Assembly (NCBI GenBank): GCA_014191855.1
Contig: BJHF01000001.1
Coordinates: forward strand, 62,001 to 126,000
Reading direction: 5' to 3'
From: Deltaproteobacteria bacterium
GTDB taxonomy: Bacteria; Myxococcota_A; UBA796; SXON01
DNA length: 64,000 nucleotides
The position numbers were made by a program, and so were the translations under genes. Under the pieces are notes generated by a model. The model had not been told where the DNA came from, made no database searches, and was given only the letters and a program-made list of their open reading frames with translations. This document shows positions 11,248 through 19,622 of the stretch, in pieces (position 1 is the stretch's first letter; every line of letters starts with the position of its first letter).

Positions 11248-11938
11248 TACGCCGCCACGACCCGTCCACCAATCGCTCGTTGGGTCGGTAGTCGGCCTTG
11301 TACGAGAGATGCGAGCAGTCCGCCACAAAAAGGCCGAAGTAGTACCATTGTTTTCCCTGCTGGCGAAGCCACTCGATCTCGATGAGCGCGGAGAAGACAC
11401 CGAGGGAGCGCTTGGACGAATCCGGGTCGAAGAAGTGGTATACGCTCGACGCGGCGACGAGGCCCAGGTCCAGGATGCTCACCGCGATGAGCTTGTCGCC
11501 TTCAAAGTAGGCAACCTCCACGGTTTCCATGCACGTGTCCACCAGCCACTGTCGGTAGGCCAGGGCGGTCATCGGCTCCCCGCTGCGGGAGAGGCCACGC
11601 TCCATCTTGTGGCGATTGAATAGGATCAATCTCGCATCATCAATGATTGGCGGCCCCACGCGCACCGTCACCTCGTCGACGTTCTTGGCCCACACGCGCC
11701 GCTGCGACTTCGACTGTACGAACTCGGCAACTGGCACCCGCAGCGGCTCGCACGCTGCGCACGCAGGGCAGGTCGTCTTGTACAACATCCGGCCCGACCG
11801 CCGGTCTCCCGCCGCCAATTGCGCGTCCGTCTCTTCGGGGCGGAGCATCCGCTTCGGCACCCGCAAGGGGAGCCGCGCCGTCTGTCCGGGGAGGTAGGGG
11901 CACGGTTCAGGCTGATCCCAGACGATGCGGAAGTCCAC
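11240..11938 (-). CDS. bpt: Aspartate/glutamate leucyltransferase (Bpt/ATE family)
   Basis: A 232-aa aminoacyl-tRNA-protein transferase. These enzymes add Leu (bacterial Bpt) or Arg to N-terminal Asp or Glu of proteins, marking them for the ClpS/ClpAP N-degron pathway. The N-terminal domain has CPYLPGQTARLP and the paired-cysteine motif CPACAACEPLRVPV, and the C-terminal GNAT-like fold carries YFEGDKLIAVSILD, SSVYHFFDPD and YYFGLFVADCSHLSYK. The start is GTG at 11938. The gene is first in the coupled minus-strand run. Leucyl rather than arginyl transfer is inferred from the bacterial family. Confidence 0.88.
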   Translation of the reverse strand: MDFRIVWDQPEPCPYLPGQTARLPLRVPKRMLRPEETDAQLAAGDRRSGRMLYKTTCPACAACEPLRVPVAEFVQSKSQRRVWAKNVDEVTVRVGPPIIDDARLILFNRHKMERGLSRSGEPMTALAYRQWLVDTCMETVEVAYFEGDKLIAVSILDLGLVAASSVYHFFDPDSSKRSLGVFSALIEIEWLRQQGKQWYYFGLFVADCSHLSYKADYRPNERLVDGSWRRSE

Positions 11939-11990
11939 TCCGGAATTCTAACGCTGAGATCGCCATCCGGGGCCGGTTACGAACAAGCAC

Positions 11991-12611
11991 ATGAGCACGC
12001 CGGATCCCTTCGCGCCCATCTCCCTGTTCCCGCTCCCGATCTTCCCCACGGTGCTGGCTGGGTTCGAGCCGCGGCAGGCCAAGATGTTGGAGGAGATCCT
12101 GGAGCTTCGGGCGAAGTATCCGGGGGTTCGGCGTAGCAACCGCAACGCATGGCACTCGGGCGACGAGTTCCTGAACCATCCCAGCGAACACATCGCATGG
12201 ATGCTCCAGAAGGTGGTGAAGTTCGGGACGTTGGCCCTCGCGAAGTACTACGACAACTGGGCGACGACGGAGCTGGGCCTCGCCGGCGCCTGGGCGAACG
12301 TGCTGGGGAACGGCGGGTGGAACGCCCCGCACCACCACTTCCCGCTCCACTGGTCGGGGGTGTTCTACGTTTCCGTGGGGTCGATGGCGAACAATCCGCC
12401 GGGAGACCCCTCGGGCCACATTGAGTTCCTCAATCCCACGCCGTGGCTCAGCCCGATGGGCCAGGGCGGGAACTTCGTGTACCCGCCGAAGCCGGGGCTC
12501 GCGATCCTGTTCCCGTCGTCGTTGTACCACTTTGTGCACCCGCACTTCACGGATGAATTGCGGGTTTCGGTGGCGTACAACCTGCTGATTACGCCGAAGC
12601 GGCGTACGTAA
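11991..12611 (+). CDS. 2OG-Fe(II) oxygenase superfamily protein (TIGR02466-like)
   Basis: A 206-aa protein resembling the family of putative 2-oxoglutarate/Fe(II) oxygenases found in phage and marine bacteria. The opening ISLFPLPIFPTVLAGFE matches the family's start. The probable metal site is in the double-stranded beta helix: NAPHHHFPLHWSGVFYV supplies the first His pair, and HFVHPHFTDELRVSVAYN supplies the distal His and the Arg for 2-oxoglutarate. It diverges from bpt with 52 bp between starts. The substrate is unknown. Confidence 0.8.
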   Translation: MSTPDPFAPISLFPLPIFPTVLAGFEPRQAKMLEEILELRAKYPGVRRSNRNAWHSGDEFLNHPSEHIAWMLQKVVKFGTLALAKYYDNWATTELGLAGAWANVLGNGGWNAPHHHFPLHWSGVFYVSVGSMANNPPGDPSGHIEFLNPTPWLSPMGQGGNFVYPPKPGLAILFPSSLYHFVHPHFTDELRVSVAYNLLITPKRRT

Positions 12612-12732
12612 CCGGCCTGCGCGTTCCGAGACCGCCTTGCAGGACGCGGCGCCGTCGGGGCGGGAGGCTCGGGGTGGCGCGCCGGTACTCTGGAACGCAG
12701 GAGCAAGAACCAGGATCAGCGCCGGGTCCTGC

Positions 12733-12791
12733 CGCCCCCACTGGCCCGGCGGAGTCCCGCAGCGGGACGTCCGCCGGCTCCAGTGGGGGCG
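12733..12791. repeat. Long near-perfect palindrome (59 bp)
   Basis: CGCCCCCACTGG at the left pairs with CCAGTGGGGGCG at the right. Inside, CCGGCGGA pairs with TCCGCCGG and GTCCCGC with GCGGGAC, leaving a loop of only one or two bases. The arms differ by a two-base mismatch and one extra base. It may be a terminator shared by the converging transcripts at 12611 and 13024, or a single-copy remnant of a palindromic element. Confidence 0.75.
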
Positions 12792-12980
12792 TCACCCGCC
12801 CGTTCAGTGCACGGTACAACGGCCGGCAGTCCTCCGAAACCGGATGGCAGAACCCCGAACATCCCGCGGAGGCTTGCTGCGACGGCGGGGGTCAGTGAGC
12901 GACCGGAAACGCCGGCGCAAAGCCGAAGCGGCGCACGCAGAAACGGCCGCCACGGGGGGCGGCCGCTACTCGCGCGCACC

Positions 12981-13002
12981 GGTAGGGGCGGCACCCCCTA
13001 CC
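12981..13002 (-). terminator. Candidate terminator of the vWA lipoprotein gene
   Basis: GGTAGGGG and CCCCTACC form an 8-bp GC-rich stem 22 bp past the stop of the minus-strand gene ending at 13024. There is no downstream T-run, so termination activity is inferred from position and stem strength only. Confidence 0.4.
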
Positions 13003-13023
13003 CGCCTCTGGGCGCTCAGAGAA

Positions 13024-14613
13024 CTACTCGGAGCAGTTCCCGTAAAGGGCATACTGCACCTCGATCGTCGACCCACCCGCGGGGATGTGGTCGTCGTCGA
13101 AGTTCACCGAGTTGTCAACCGGGTCGTACTCCCAGCCGGTGGTCTGCACCACACCGTCTACCGTGACGACGATCGTGGAGGGCACCGGGAAGTCCGTCAG
13201 CTCGAAGCTCGACAAGTCCATCGTGGAGTTGTCGACCAGCGTCTGGAGGTGGCTCGCCCAGTCGGTGGCGCACACCGAGAGGTACAGGCCGCCCGTGGCG
13301 GCGGTCATCTCGTAGACGTTGTTCGTCGCCGAGGCATCGGCGCAGCCCATCGGCCAGTCGCCGGAGATGGCGTGGGCGACGAACATGTCCGCATCGGACT
13401 TGAGCGACTGCGCATAGGTGAGGTAGTTCACCCACGAATCGGGGCTGGAGTCGGGCTCGTCCGACACGTAGATGTACGCGAGCATCGCGTCGTCCCGAAG
13501 GAAGTCGCTGCCGGGGCCCGCGTCCGCGCCGGCCGCTGCCGCCTGGTAGGACATCTGCGTCGGCCGCTCGTCGCCGCTGCCGCCGGTGCCGGCGACCGCC
13601 TGCGCAACGAAGTCGGCCTCAAGGTCCACCGTGTCCTGCGTGAGCATGTCACCGCGGAAGTTCGGGTCGTCGGTCGTGATGACGCCGATCTGGAAGTCCA
13701 CCTCGAGCACCGCGAGCTCTTCGGCGAACGACGTGAAGTTGCTCGCGAGGTTCGACTGCTCGTTGCCCATGGAGCAGGAGTTGTCGATGATGAACAGGAT
13801 GTCTGTGGAGTTCTGGAGCGCCTGCTCGAACACGTCGAGGTTCTCGCCGTACAATTCGCCGGAGGCCGTCTGGTGCGCCTGTGCCTCGGGCTGGATGGGG
13901 TCGTTCGACTTCACGACGAGGTGCCCCTCATCCGGGTAGTCGTCCAGCGGGGCGTAGTCGACGAACACCTGCATCGAGGAGCCCGCCACGATGGTCCACG
14001 GCAAGGGGCCGTTCACGGCCGTGTTGTCGTCCACGTCCAGGTCATTGCTGGCGGTGATGTAGTCGAAGCCCGACACGATCAGGTCGGCGTTGCCCACGTT
14101 GTTGATCGTCACCGGCTGCGGCGACTCACAGCCGATGTAGATCGTGCCGAAGTCGTAGGTAGTCGGATCAAGCTCGATGATCGGCGCAACGCCCTGGCCG
14201 AGCAGCTTCACCTCGGAGGTGGCCTCGTCGGGGTCGTTGCTGTCGATCAAGACCGAGGTGTTGTACTCCTCGGCCGAGAGCGGCGTAAAGGTGACGGTGA
14301 AGGTGGTCGAGGCTTCGGGCGGCAGGAGGATCGAGCCGAGCGCGCTGATCTCATAGGGCATCGAGTCGTCGGCCAGCCGCAGATCGTCGATGTTGAGGGT
14401 GCCCGTGCCGATGTTGGAGATCGTCACGGTCTCCACCAGGGAGGCGTCCTCAAACACCGCGAGGTCCCCAAAGTTGATCTTCTCAGGATCAACCACGATG
14501 TCCGGGTCGCCATCGACGGGCTCGTCGGTGTTCACGTCGGTCGTCTTGGTGACCGAGTACTCGGAGCAGCCGAAGGCGGTGAGGGCGATCAAGAGGGAGA
14601 TGTGAAAGCGCAT
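13024..14613 (-). CDS. Lipoprotein with choice-of-anchor D repeats and a vWA domain
   Basis: A 529-aa surface lipoprotein; the lipobox is AFGC (Cys16). After an Asp/Thr-rich linker come two Hydin/ASPM-like choice-of-anchor D repeats (about 40-145 and 145-255), with signatures NFGDLAVFEDASLVETVTI and YDFGTIYIGCESPQPVTI. A von Willebrand A domain (about 265-460) has the MIDAS DxSxS in FIIDNSCSMGNE, a later Thr (VITTDDP) and Asp (VSDEPD). The C-terminal domain is beta-rich. Such proteins are common in Myxococcota and are thought to bind metal and ligands at the cell surface. It ends near a GC hairpin at 12981-13002. Confidence 0.88.
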   Translation of the reverse strand: MRFHISLLIALTAFGCSEYSVTKTTDVNTDEPVDGDPDIVVDPEKINFGDLAVFEDASLVETVTISNIGTGTLNIDDLRLADDSMPYEISALGSILLPPEASTTFTVTFTPLSAEEYNTSVLIDSNDPDEATSEVKLLGQGVAPIIELDPTTYDFGTIYIGCESPQPVTINNVGNADLIVSGFDYITASNDLDVDDNTAVNGPLPWTIVAGSSMQVFVDYAPLDDYPDEGHLVVKSNDPIQPEAQAHQTASGELYGENLDVFEQALQNSTDILFIIDNSCSMGNEQSNLASNFTSFAEELAVLEVDFQIGVITTDDPNFRGDMLTQDTVDLEADFVAQAVAGTGGSGDERPTQMSYQAAAAGADAGPGSDFLRDDAMLAYIYVSDEPDSSPDSWVNYLTYAQSLKSDADMFVAHAISGDWPMGCADASATNNVYEMTAATGGLYLSVCATDWASHLQTLVDNSTMDLSSFELTDFPVPSTIVVTVDGVVQTTGWEYDPVDNSVNFDDDHIPAGGSTIEVQYALYGNCSE

Positions 14614-14735
14614 GGCGAGACTCTTCCGGGGTCGGTCGCATTAACGACACAGAAGTGGGGAGTGTGACAAGAGGGGATGTGTAAAATCAGGAGGGGCGCC
14701 GATCCAGATTCGCCGCCGCCCCCCTGCCCGACCGA

Positions 14736-16742
14736 CTACTTCACGACGCTACCTGCCGGAACTTCGTGGATCGGCGTGAGCAACGAGGCGACATCGGAGC
14801 CGCCGGCGGCCAGCAGCATGCCCTGCGACTCAACGCCCCGAAGCTTGGCGGGCGCCAGGTTCACCACCACGACGATCCGCTTGCCTACGAGCGCCTCCGG
14901 CTCGTACACCTTGGCGATCCCGGCGACGATCTGCCGCGGCGTCTCCTCGCCGACGTCCACCTTCAGCACCAGCAGCCGGTCCGCGTTCGGGTGCTTCTCG
15001 GCGGAGACGATCACGCCGATGCGCAGGGCCACCTTGGCGAAGTCGTCGTAGCTGATCAGGGTCGAGCCCGGCGCGGGCGCGGCGGGAGCGGTCGTAGCTG
15101 GGGTCGGGTCGGACACGGGCTTTTCCTTGGTTTTGGGGGCGTTCTTGGGGGCAGCGGGCTTCGCGGGCGCGCCGCCCAGGGCTTCGATGGTGGCTTCGTT
15201 GTCGAGCCGCATGAACAGCGGATCGCCGGCGCGTGCGGTCGATCCGGTCGGGAGGACGTCGAATTCGGCCGAGAGATCCGGCGCGGAAAGGCCGAGGCGC
15301 GTCAGCACTTCTGCGGACGACGCGGGACAGAACGCGGCGAGGTGTGAGACCACGATCCGCTGCGTTTCGCGCAGCATCCGGAGCACTTCGGCGAGGCGCG
15401 CGGTGTCGCCCGACTTGGCCAGGGCCCAGGGCGCCACGGTGTCGACGTACTTGTTGCCGGCGCTCACCAGCTCCCAGAGCGCCTGGAGCGCATCGCGGAA
15501 CTCGAGGCCGTCCATGTGCGCGCGGAAGCTCTCCGTGGCGCGGCGCGCGGTGGCCTGGAGCTGAGCGTCCAGCTCGTTGAGCGGCGCCGGCTCCGCGAGC
15601 GGCGTGGAGGACCACTTCACGACGCGGTGCACGAGGTTCGAGAAGTCGTTCACCAAGTCGCTGTTGAAGCGGAGCAACGCCGATTCCGGCGAGTAGTCGC
15701 CGTCGTTTCCGAAGGGGATCTCGCGCAGCAGGAAGTACCGCGTTGCATCCACCCCGAACACCTCCACGAGCCGGTTCGGATCGATCACGTTCCCGATCGA
15801 CTTCGACATCTTCTCCTTCTTGATCGTCCACCATCCGTGGGCGAACACCTGCCGCGGCGGCTCCAGCCCGAGCGCGAACAGCATCGAGAACCAGTAGACG
15901 GTGTGGAAGGTCAGGATGTCCTTGCCTACGAGGTGTACGTCCGCCGGCCAGAAGCGCCGGTGCAACCCGCCTTCGGGCGGCCCGAGCGCGCTCACGTAGT
16001 TGCTCAGCGCATCGAACCACACGTAGGTGACGTAGTCCTCGTCGAACGGGAGCGGAATCCCCCACGACAACCTCGCCTTCGGGCGGCTGATGCAGAGGTC
16101 TTCGAGCGGCTTGCGCAAAAAGCCGAGCACCTCGTTCTTGCGGCTCTCCGGCGCGATGCACCGGGGATTCGCCTCGATCCAGGCGATCAACCGCTCCTGG
16201 TAGGCGCTCATCCGAAAGAAGTAGTTCTCCTCCGTCACCCACTCCACGGGCTGACCGGAGTCGGGGCACAGGCCAACGACCTTGCCGGCGCGAATGTCGG
16301 CGATGGGGGCGCCCGTCTTGGCTTCCACCTCTTCATCGCTCCAGAACCGCTCCGCGCTCGTCGAGTACCAACCGGCGTACTTCTTGCGGTAAAGCTCCCC
16401 TTTGTCGTGGAGTTGCTGCAAGAAGCCCTGCACGACCCGCTGGTGGCGGGGCTCCGTCGTCCGGATGAAGTCGTCCACCTGGATGTTCAGCTTCGCCCAC
16501 AGCGCCTCGAAGCGCTTCACGGTGATGTCCACGTGCTCTTGCGGCGTGCGACCTAGCTTTTCCGCCGCCCGCATCACCTTCTGACCGTGCTCATCGGTGC
16601 CGGTGAGGAAGCGCACGTCGTGCCCGTTGATCCGGTGCCAACGCGCGGCAACGTCGGCCGCGATGGTGGTGTAGGCGTGCCCGATGTGGGGCACATCGTT
16701 CACGTAGTAGATGGGCGTGGTGATGTAGAAACGCTCGGACAC
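14736..16742 (-). CDS. metG: Methionyl-tRNA synthetase
   Basis: A 668-aa class I aminoacyl-tRNA synthetase charging tRNA-Met in the cytoplasm. HIGH is at 19-22 (PHIGHAYTT) and KMSKS at 311-315. The connective peptide lacks the paired CxxC zinc knuckles (only Cys159 remains), as in Bacillus-type enzymes. An anticodon-binding helical domain (about 375-510) is followed by a Lys/Pro/Ala linker and a C-terminal EMAP-like tRNA-binding domain (about 565-668) with RIGVIVSAEKHPNADRLLVL. The start is ATG at 16742. It is flanked by 65 bp to the divergent gene at 16808. Confidence 0.97.
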   Translation of the reverse strand: MSERFYITTPIYYVNDVPHIGHAYTTIAADVAARWHRINGHDVRFLTGTDEHGQKVMRAAEKLGRTPQEHVDITVKRFEALWAKLNIQVDDFIRTTEPRHQRVVQGFLQQLHDKGELYRKKYAGWYSTSAERFWSDEEVEAKTGAPIADIRAGKVVGLCPDSGQPVEWVTEENYFFRMSAYQERLIAWIEANPRCIAPESRKNEVLGFLRKPLEDLCISRPKARLSWGIPLPFDEDYVTYVWFDALSNYVSALGPPEGGLHRRFWPADVHLVGKDILTFHTVYWFSMLFALGLEPPRQVFAHGWWTIKKEKMSKSIGNVIDPNRLVEVFGVDATRYFLLREIPFGNDGDYSPESALLRFNSDLVNDFSNLVHRVVKWSSTPLAEPAPLNELDAQLQATARRATESFRAHMDGLEFRDALQALWELVSAGNKYVDTVAPWALAKSGDTARLAEVLRMLRETQRIVVSHLAAFCPASSAEVLTRLGLSAPDLSAEFDVLPTGSTARAGDPLFMRLDNEATIEALGGAPAKPAAPKNAPKTKEKPVSDPTPATTAPAAPAPGSTLISYDDFAKVALRIGVIVSAEKHPNADRLLVLKVDVGEETPRQIVAGIAKVYEPEALVGKRIVVVVNLAPAKLRGVESQGMLLAAGGSDVASLLTPIHEVPAGSVVK

Positions 16743-16807
16743 GGCGGGCTCCGAAGGGCCGGCGCGCGTAACCCACGGAGCGCCTTCAGCGTGTTAGCCG
16801 CCGGGCC

Positions 16808-17752
16808 ATGGTCCGCGCCTTCGGCTACTGCAACGATGTCATTGAATCTGGTGCGCCGAGCCGCCTCTGCCGTGGGCGGGAGCGCTGGCTGGAGGGCTTG
16901 CCCGACGCGGAGAGCTGCGTTGTGTTCCGCAACGTCGTGAGCGGCGCGCAGTTCACCGACGACAGCGCGAGGGATGCCCTTCGTGGCTACCGTTTTGCGG
17001 GCGTGAGCGCGGGCACGCTGCTCGCGGAGCTCTTCCCCGGCGCCACGGTCTTCGCCTTCTGCCATACCGGCGATCCCATCGCCCTCCCCGACGACCTGGT
17101 GCTCGAAGAAGACTGGGTGGAGCCGATGCATGGCGGCATCCGGAGCCGCTCGGCCGTGCGCTGGGTGTGCAAGGCGGCGGGACCGGTGGTGGACGAGCTG
17201 CTCAACGGCGAGATTGAGGGTGAGCCTGGCCCGCGAGCCGAGGGCTTCGTCGTCGTAAAGGGCACCCAAGTGTCCGCCGAGCTGCTCGATGCGATCTACC
17301 ACCTGAGCGGTTTCTCCGACGCAACGCAGACTCCGCAGGAGCTGTACGCCGCGTCCGCGCTGCCCGAGGTGCTGGAGCACTCGCTGGCCGTCGTGCTGCT
17401 GCACCTCGATAAGCACGGGCCCGCCGTCGCGATCTACACGGCAGAGCCGCTCCAAGCCGAAGAGACGATCCGTCGGGTTGCGCGGGATTCTGGTGCTTTC
17501 GCGGTACCTTTCGCCATCCCGCCGATGCTCGCCCGCTGGGACCGGGCGCTGTACGAGCTGCGCCTCGACTGGGATGCGGAAACCTACGGCGAGTTCCCCG
17601 TCCCCCCAGCAGACGACGCCGGCGGCCGTTGGTCCGCCCGGTCCCGTCGCATCGGCGCCATGCGCGACGATGGTTCGGAAGGCGAGGGCGAGGGCGGCCC
17701 CGAGGGCGGCGAGAACGGTGGCGAGGGCGGCGAGGGCGAGGAAGAAGAGTAG
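16808..17752 (+). CDS. Hypothetical protein with an acidic Gly/Glu tail
   Basis: A 314-aa protein of no family that I recognise. The N-terminal 260 residues look globular (alternating helix and strand, with cysteines in GYCNDVIES, SRLCRGRE, SCVVFRN, FAFCHTGD and RWVCKAA). From about residue 285 the chain becomes a strongly acidic run of Gly and Glu ending in EGEEEE. Codon use follows the surroundings. Such tails often bind basic partners or act as spacers, but that is inference. It diverges from metG, and its stop is followed within about 10 bp by a REP-like hairpin. Confidence 0.65.
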   Translation: MVRAFGYCNDVIESGAPSRLCRGRERWLEGLPDAESCVVFRNVVSGAQFTDDSARDALRGYRFAGVSAGTLLAELFPGATVFAFCHTGDPIALPDDLVLEEDWVEPMHGGIRSRSAVRWVCKAAGPVVDELLNGEIEGEPGPRAEGFVVVKGTQVSAELLDAIYHLSGFSDATQTPQELYAASALPEVLEHSLAVVLLHLDKHGPAVAIYTAEPLQAEETIRRVARDSGAFAVPFAIPPMLARWDRALYELRLDWDAETYGEFPVPPADDAGGRWSARSRRIGAMRDDGSEGEGEGGPEGGENGGEGGEGEEEE

Positions 17753-17762
17753 GGCTGGTCTC

Positions 17763-17822
17763 GGCGATTCGCCAGGCCCGGTTGCCTTTTCTGGGCGAAG
17801 GTGGCGGCGAATCGCGGCGGCG
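17763..17822 (+). repeat. REP-like hairpin between converging genes
   Basis: GCGATTCGCC (17764-17773) and GGCGAATCGC (17806-17815) are perfect inverted 10-mers. The loop has AGGCCCGGTTGCC and GAAGGTGGCG, matching the window-wide family. It lies between the converging ends of the genes at 17752 and 17832 and could act as a bidirectional terminator. Confidence 0.65.
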
Positions 17823-17831
17823 GTCGGCGGC

Positions 17832-18560
17832 TCAACCGCGTAGCCGCGCTGTTGCCACCGCTACCGCCGTGCCAGCCGCCCGCGACACCGGACCGTCGCA
17901 ACCGGCCGCCCGCAGGTGCCGCCGCTCCTCGTTCGTCGCTGTCGTCACGTCCTCCAGGATCCGACGCGCCGCCCCCGGCTTGATGCCCGTGCGCGAAGCA
18001 AGCTCCAGGAAATGCACCCGCGTGATCTCCCGGCCCACGTCGCAAACCGTCGTCCAGCGACCGCCCACGGCCAGTGGCGAATACGTCAGGTCAAAGGCGG
18101 GTGCGAGCCGCCAGCGGCCGGTGGCATCCAATAGAAACGCGAAGTTCTTGAGGTGGTCGTCTTCGTTCACGGAGGCGACGTTGAACGCCGCGAGCCGAAA
18201 CATCGCGTGGACCTGGGCCTGGTCTCCGCCGCATACCGCCAGAGTGGCGCGGAGCAGGTGCTCATAGTCGGCCCGCGCCGTGCGGAGGTCGCAGCTCAGC
18301 GCCCCTGCGGCGGAGCGCATGTGAACGCGCTCGCCGCCGGGCCGGCGATCAAAACGCCGCACAGCGAAGGCGTCGCCAATCCCCGCGAGGGGGAGTATCC
18401 GGCACTTCGGAACCTCAACCCCGGCCGCGGCCGCCATCCACGCGTGCTCGCGCCGCCCCACGTCGGCGTCGTCCTTGACCGTTGGGAATTTCACGAGCCA
18501 GGCCGACCAGCCCGCCGGAAGATCCCCAGCTCCCTCACGCGGACCGGCGCCGAAGCTCAT
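17832..18560 (-). CDS. HipA-like kinase, short form
   Basis: A 242-aa protein matching the C-terminal catalytic part of HipA, the Ser/Thr kinase toxin that phosphorylates translation factors such as GltX. Visible motifs are WLVKFPTVKDD (ATP-loop region), the catalytic loop N132-E-D-D135-HLKNF and the metal aspartate D157 in APAFDLTYS. The usual N-terminal subdomain (about 100 residues) is missing, so this is a short HipA, reminiscent of the split HipT arrangement, although no HipS gene was found. The start ATG at 18560 overlaps the end of the upstream HTH frame by 26 bp, as in hipBA pairs. A longer upstream frame reads only shadow sequence. Confidence 0.75.
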   Translation of the reverse strand: MSFGAGPREGAGDLPAGWSAWLVKFPTVKDDADVGRREHAWMAAAAGVEVPKCRILPLAGIGDAFAVRRFDRRPGGERVHMRSAAGALSCDLRTARADYEHLLRATLAVCGGDQAQVHAMFRLAAFNVASVNEDDHLKNFAFLLDATGRWRLAPAFDLTYSPLAVGGRWTTVCDVGREITRVHFLELASRTGIKPGAARRILEDVTTATNEERRHLRAAGCDGPVSRAAGTAVAVATARLRG

Positions 18561-18768
18561 CCAGGGTGGTGGGCGGGGCCGGCTTGAGGACCCCTTCGAA
18601 GTCCGGCAGGCGGTCGAGCGCGGCGCACAGCCGCGTGAGCGAGGAGCTCTGCCCCTGCCCTGAGCGCTCGAGCCTCGCGACGGTGGCGAGCGAAAGCCCG
18701 CTCCGACGGGCGATCTCCGCCTGGGTCCAGCCGCGGGCCCGGCGGGCGGCACGGAGGCGCTTGGCCAG
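18535..18768 (-). CDS. HipB-like XRE-family antitoxin; start codon uncertain
   Basis: A frame of about 77 residues upstream of and overlapping the HipA-like gene encodes a clear XRE helix-turn-helix: residues ELAKRLRAARRARGWTQAEI are followed by ARRSGLSLATVARLE. It then runs into LTRLCAALDRLPDFEGVLKP and stops at 18535. The position matches HipB, which binds DNA and neutralises HipA. No ATG, GTG or TTG is in frame for at least 35 codons upstream of the motif, and no stop either, so initiation would need CTG (18768) or a sequence change. It may be a real gene with a rare start, a decayed gene or an assembly error. Confidence 0.55.
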   Translation of the reverse strand: MAKRLRAARRARGWTQAEIARRSGLSLATVARLERSGQGQSSSLTRLCAALDRLPDFEGVLKPAPPTTLDELRRRSA

Positions 18769-18830
18769 CTCGCGCCCCCCGGAAGCCGGCTGGTTTCTCG
18801 GCCGTCGCCGTCGCGCTACGCTCCCGCACC

Positions 18831-19553
18831 ATGACCGACGACACCATCTACGCCACGCGCCCCGAGCTATATGACGCGATCTACGCCTGGAAGGACTACC
18901 GGGGGGAGGTGATCCGCCTCGCCGAGCTGCTGGGCGCGCTCGGGGTGCGCCCCGGCTCCAGCGTTCTGGAAGCGGCCTGCGGCACCGGGAACCATCTCCA
19001 ACACCTCCGCCATATCTACGCGGTGTCGGGCTTCGATCTCAACGCCGGAATGGTCGCGTTTGCCCGTGCGAAGGCGCCGGGCGCACACCTGTTCGCCGCC
19101 GACATGACGCGGTTCGCGGTGGCCGAACCGCTCGACGCGCTGCTCTGCCTCTTCTCGAGCATCGGCTACCTTCTCGACGAGGGCTCTCTCCGCGCCTGCG
19201 CCCACGCCTTCGCCGCCGCCGTACGCCCCGGCGGCGCGCTCATCGTAGAGCCGTGGCTTGAGCCCGAATCCTGGGCCGTGGACCGCCCGTTCATGACGCT
19301 GCACGACAAGCCAGAGCTCCGGATCGCGCGCGTGAACACCACCGGCCGCGAAGGCGACATCGCCGTGATGGACATGCACTGGTTGGTTGGGCGAAAGGGG
19401 TTCCCGGTCGAGCACTTCGTCGAGCATCACCGCATGTGGTTGTGCCCGCGGGAGACCATGCGCGCCGCCTTCGAGGAGGCGGGCTTCACCACGCGCTTCG
19501 AGCCGGATGGGCTCATGAAAGACCGCGGGTTGTTCCTGGGTGTGCGGCGGTAG
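18831..19553 (+). CDS. Class I SAM-dependent methyltransferase
   Basis: A 240-aa enzyme with a Rossmann-like methyltransferase fold. Motif I is VLEAACGTGNHLQHL (about 45-59), with FDLNAGMV as the post-I acidic loop, DALLCLFSSIGYL as motif IV and VRPGGALIVEPW as the later strand. The pattern resembles methyltransferases acting on small molecules such as amines or glycine, but the substrate cannot be deduced. The start is ATG at 18831, divergent from the hipB-like frame and overlapping its upstream region. Confidence 0.85.
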   Translation: MTDDTIYATRPELYDAIYAWKDYRGEVIRLAELLGALGVRPGSSVLEAACGTGNHLQHLRHIYAVSGFDLNAGMVAFARAKAPGAHLFAADMTRFAVAEPLDALLCLFSSIGYLLDEGSLRACAHAFAAAVRPGGALIVEPWLEPESWAVDRPFMTLHDKPELRIARVNTTGREGDIAVMDMHWLVGRKGFPVEHFVEHHRMWLCPRETMRAAFEEAGFTTRFEPDGLMKDRGLFLGVRR

Positions 19554-19554
19554 C

Positions 19555-19606
19555 GCGATCCCGGGCGACGCCCCCTGGCCCCGCTACGTGGCCTACGGGA
19601 TCGCCC
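19555..19606 (-). repeat. REP-like hairpin, reverse copy
   Basis: GCGATCCCG (from 19555) pairs with CGGGATCGC (ending near 19604), and GGGCGACGCC is nested inside. On the complementary strand it reads as a family member starting GGGCGATCCCG. It fills the gap between the methyltransferase stop and the converging gene ending at 19623. Confidence 0.6.
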
Positions 19607-19622
19607 AAACCACCCCCATCTC

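Larger units (their letters stand above)
12612..13023. other. Intergenic stretch with strong stem-loops and no credible gene
   Basis: The stretch contains a near-perfect inverted repeat at 12733-12791 (described separately) and two compact GC hairpins at 12944-12965 (CGGCCGCC/GGCGGCCG) and 12981-13002 (GGTAGGGG/CCCCTACC). The last lies 22 bp beyond the stop of the vWA lipoprotein gene and is the likely terminator, though no T-run follows. Frames here are short and Arg/Pro-rich, and I do not accept them as genes. Confidence 0.6.

Noticed and set aside
12637-14667. 676-codon open frame opposite the vWA lipoprotein
   Set aside because: The minus-strand gene has clear domains and a lipobox; the plus-strand frame is an Arg/Val-rich shadow.
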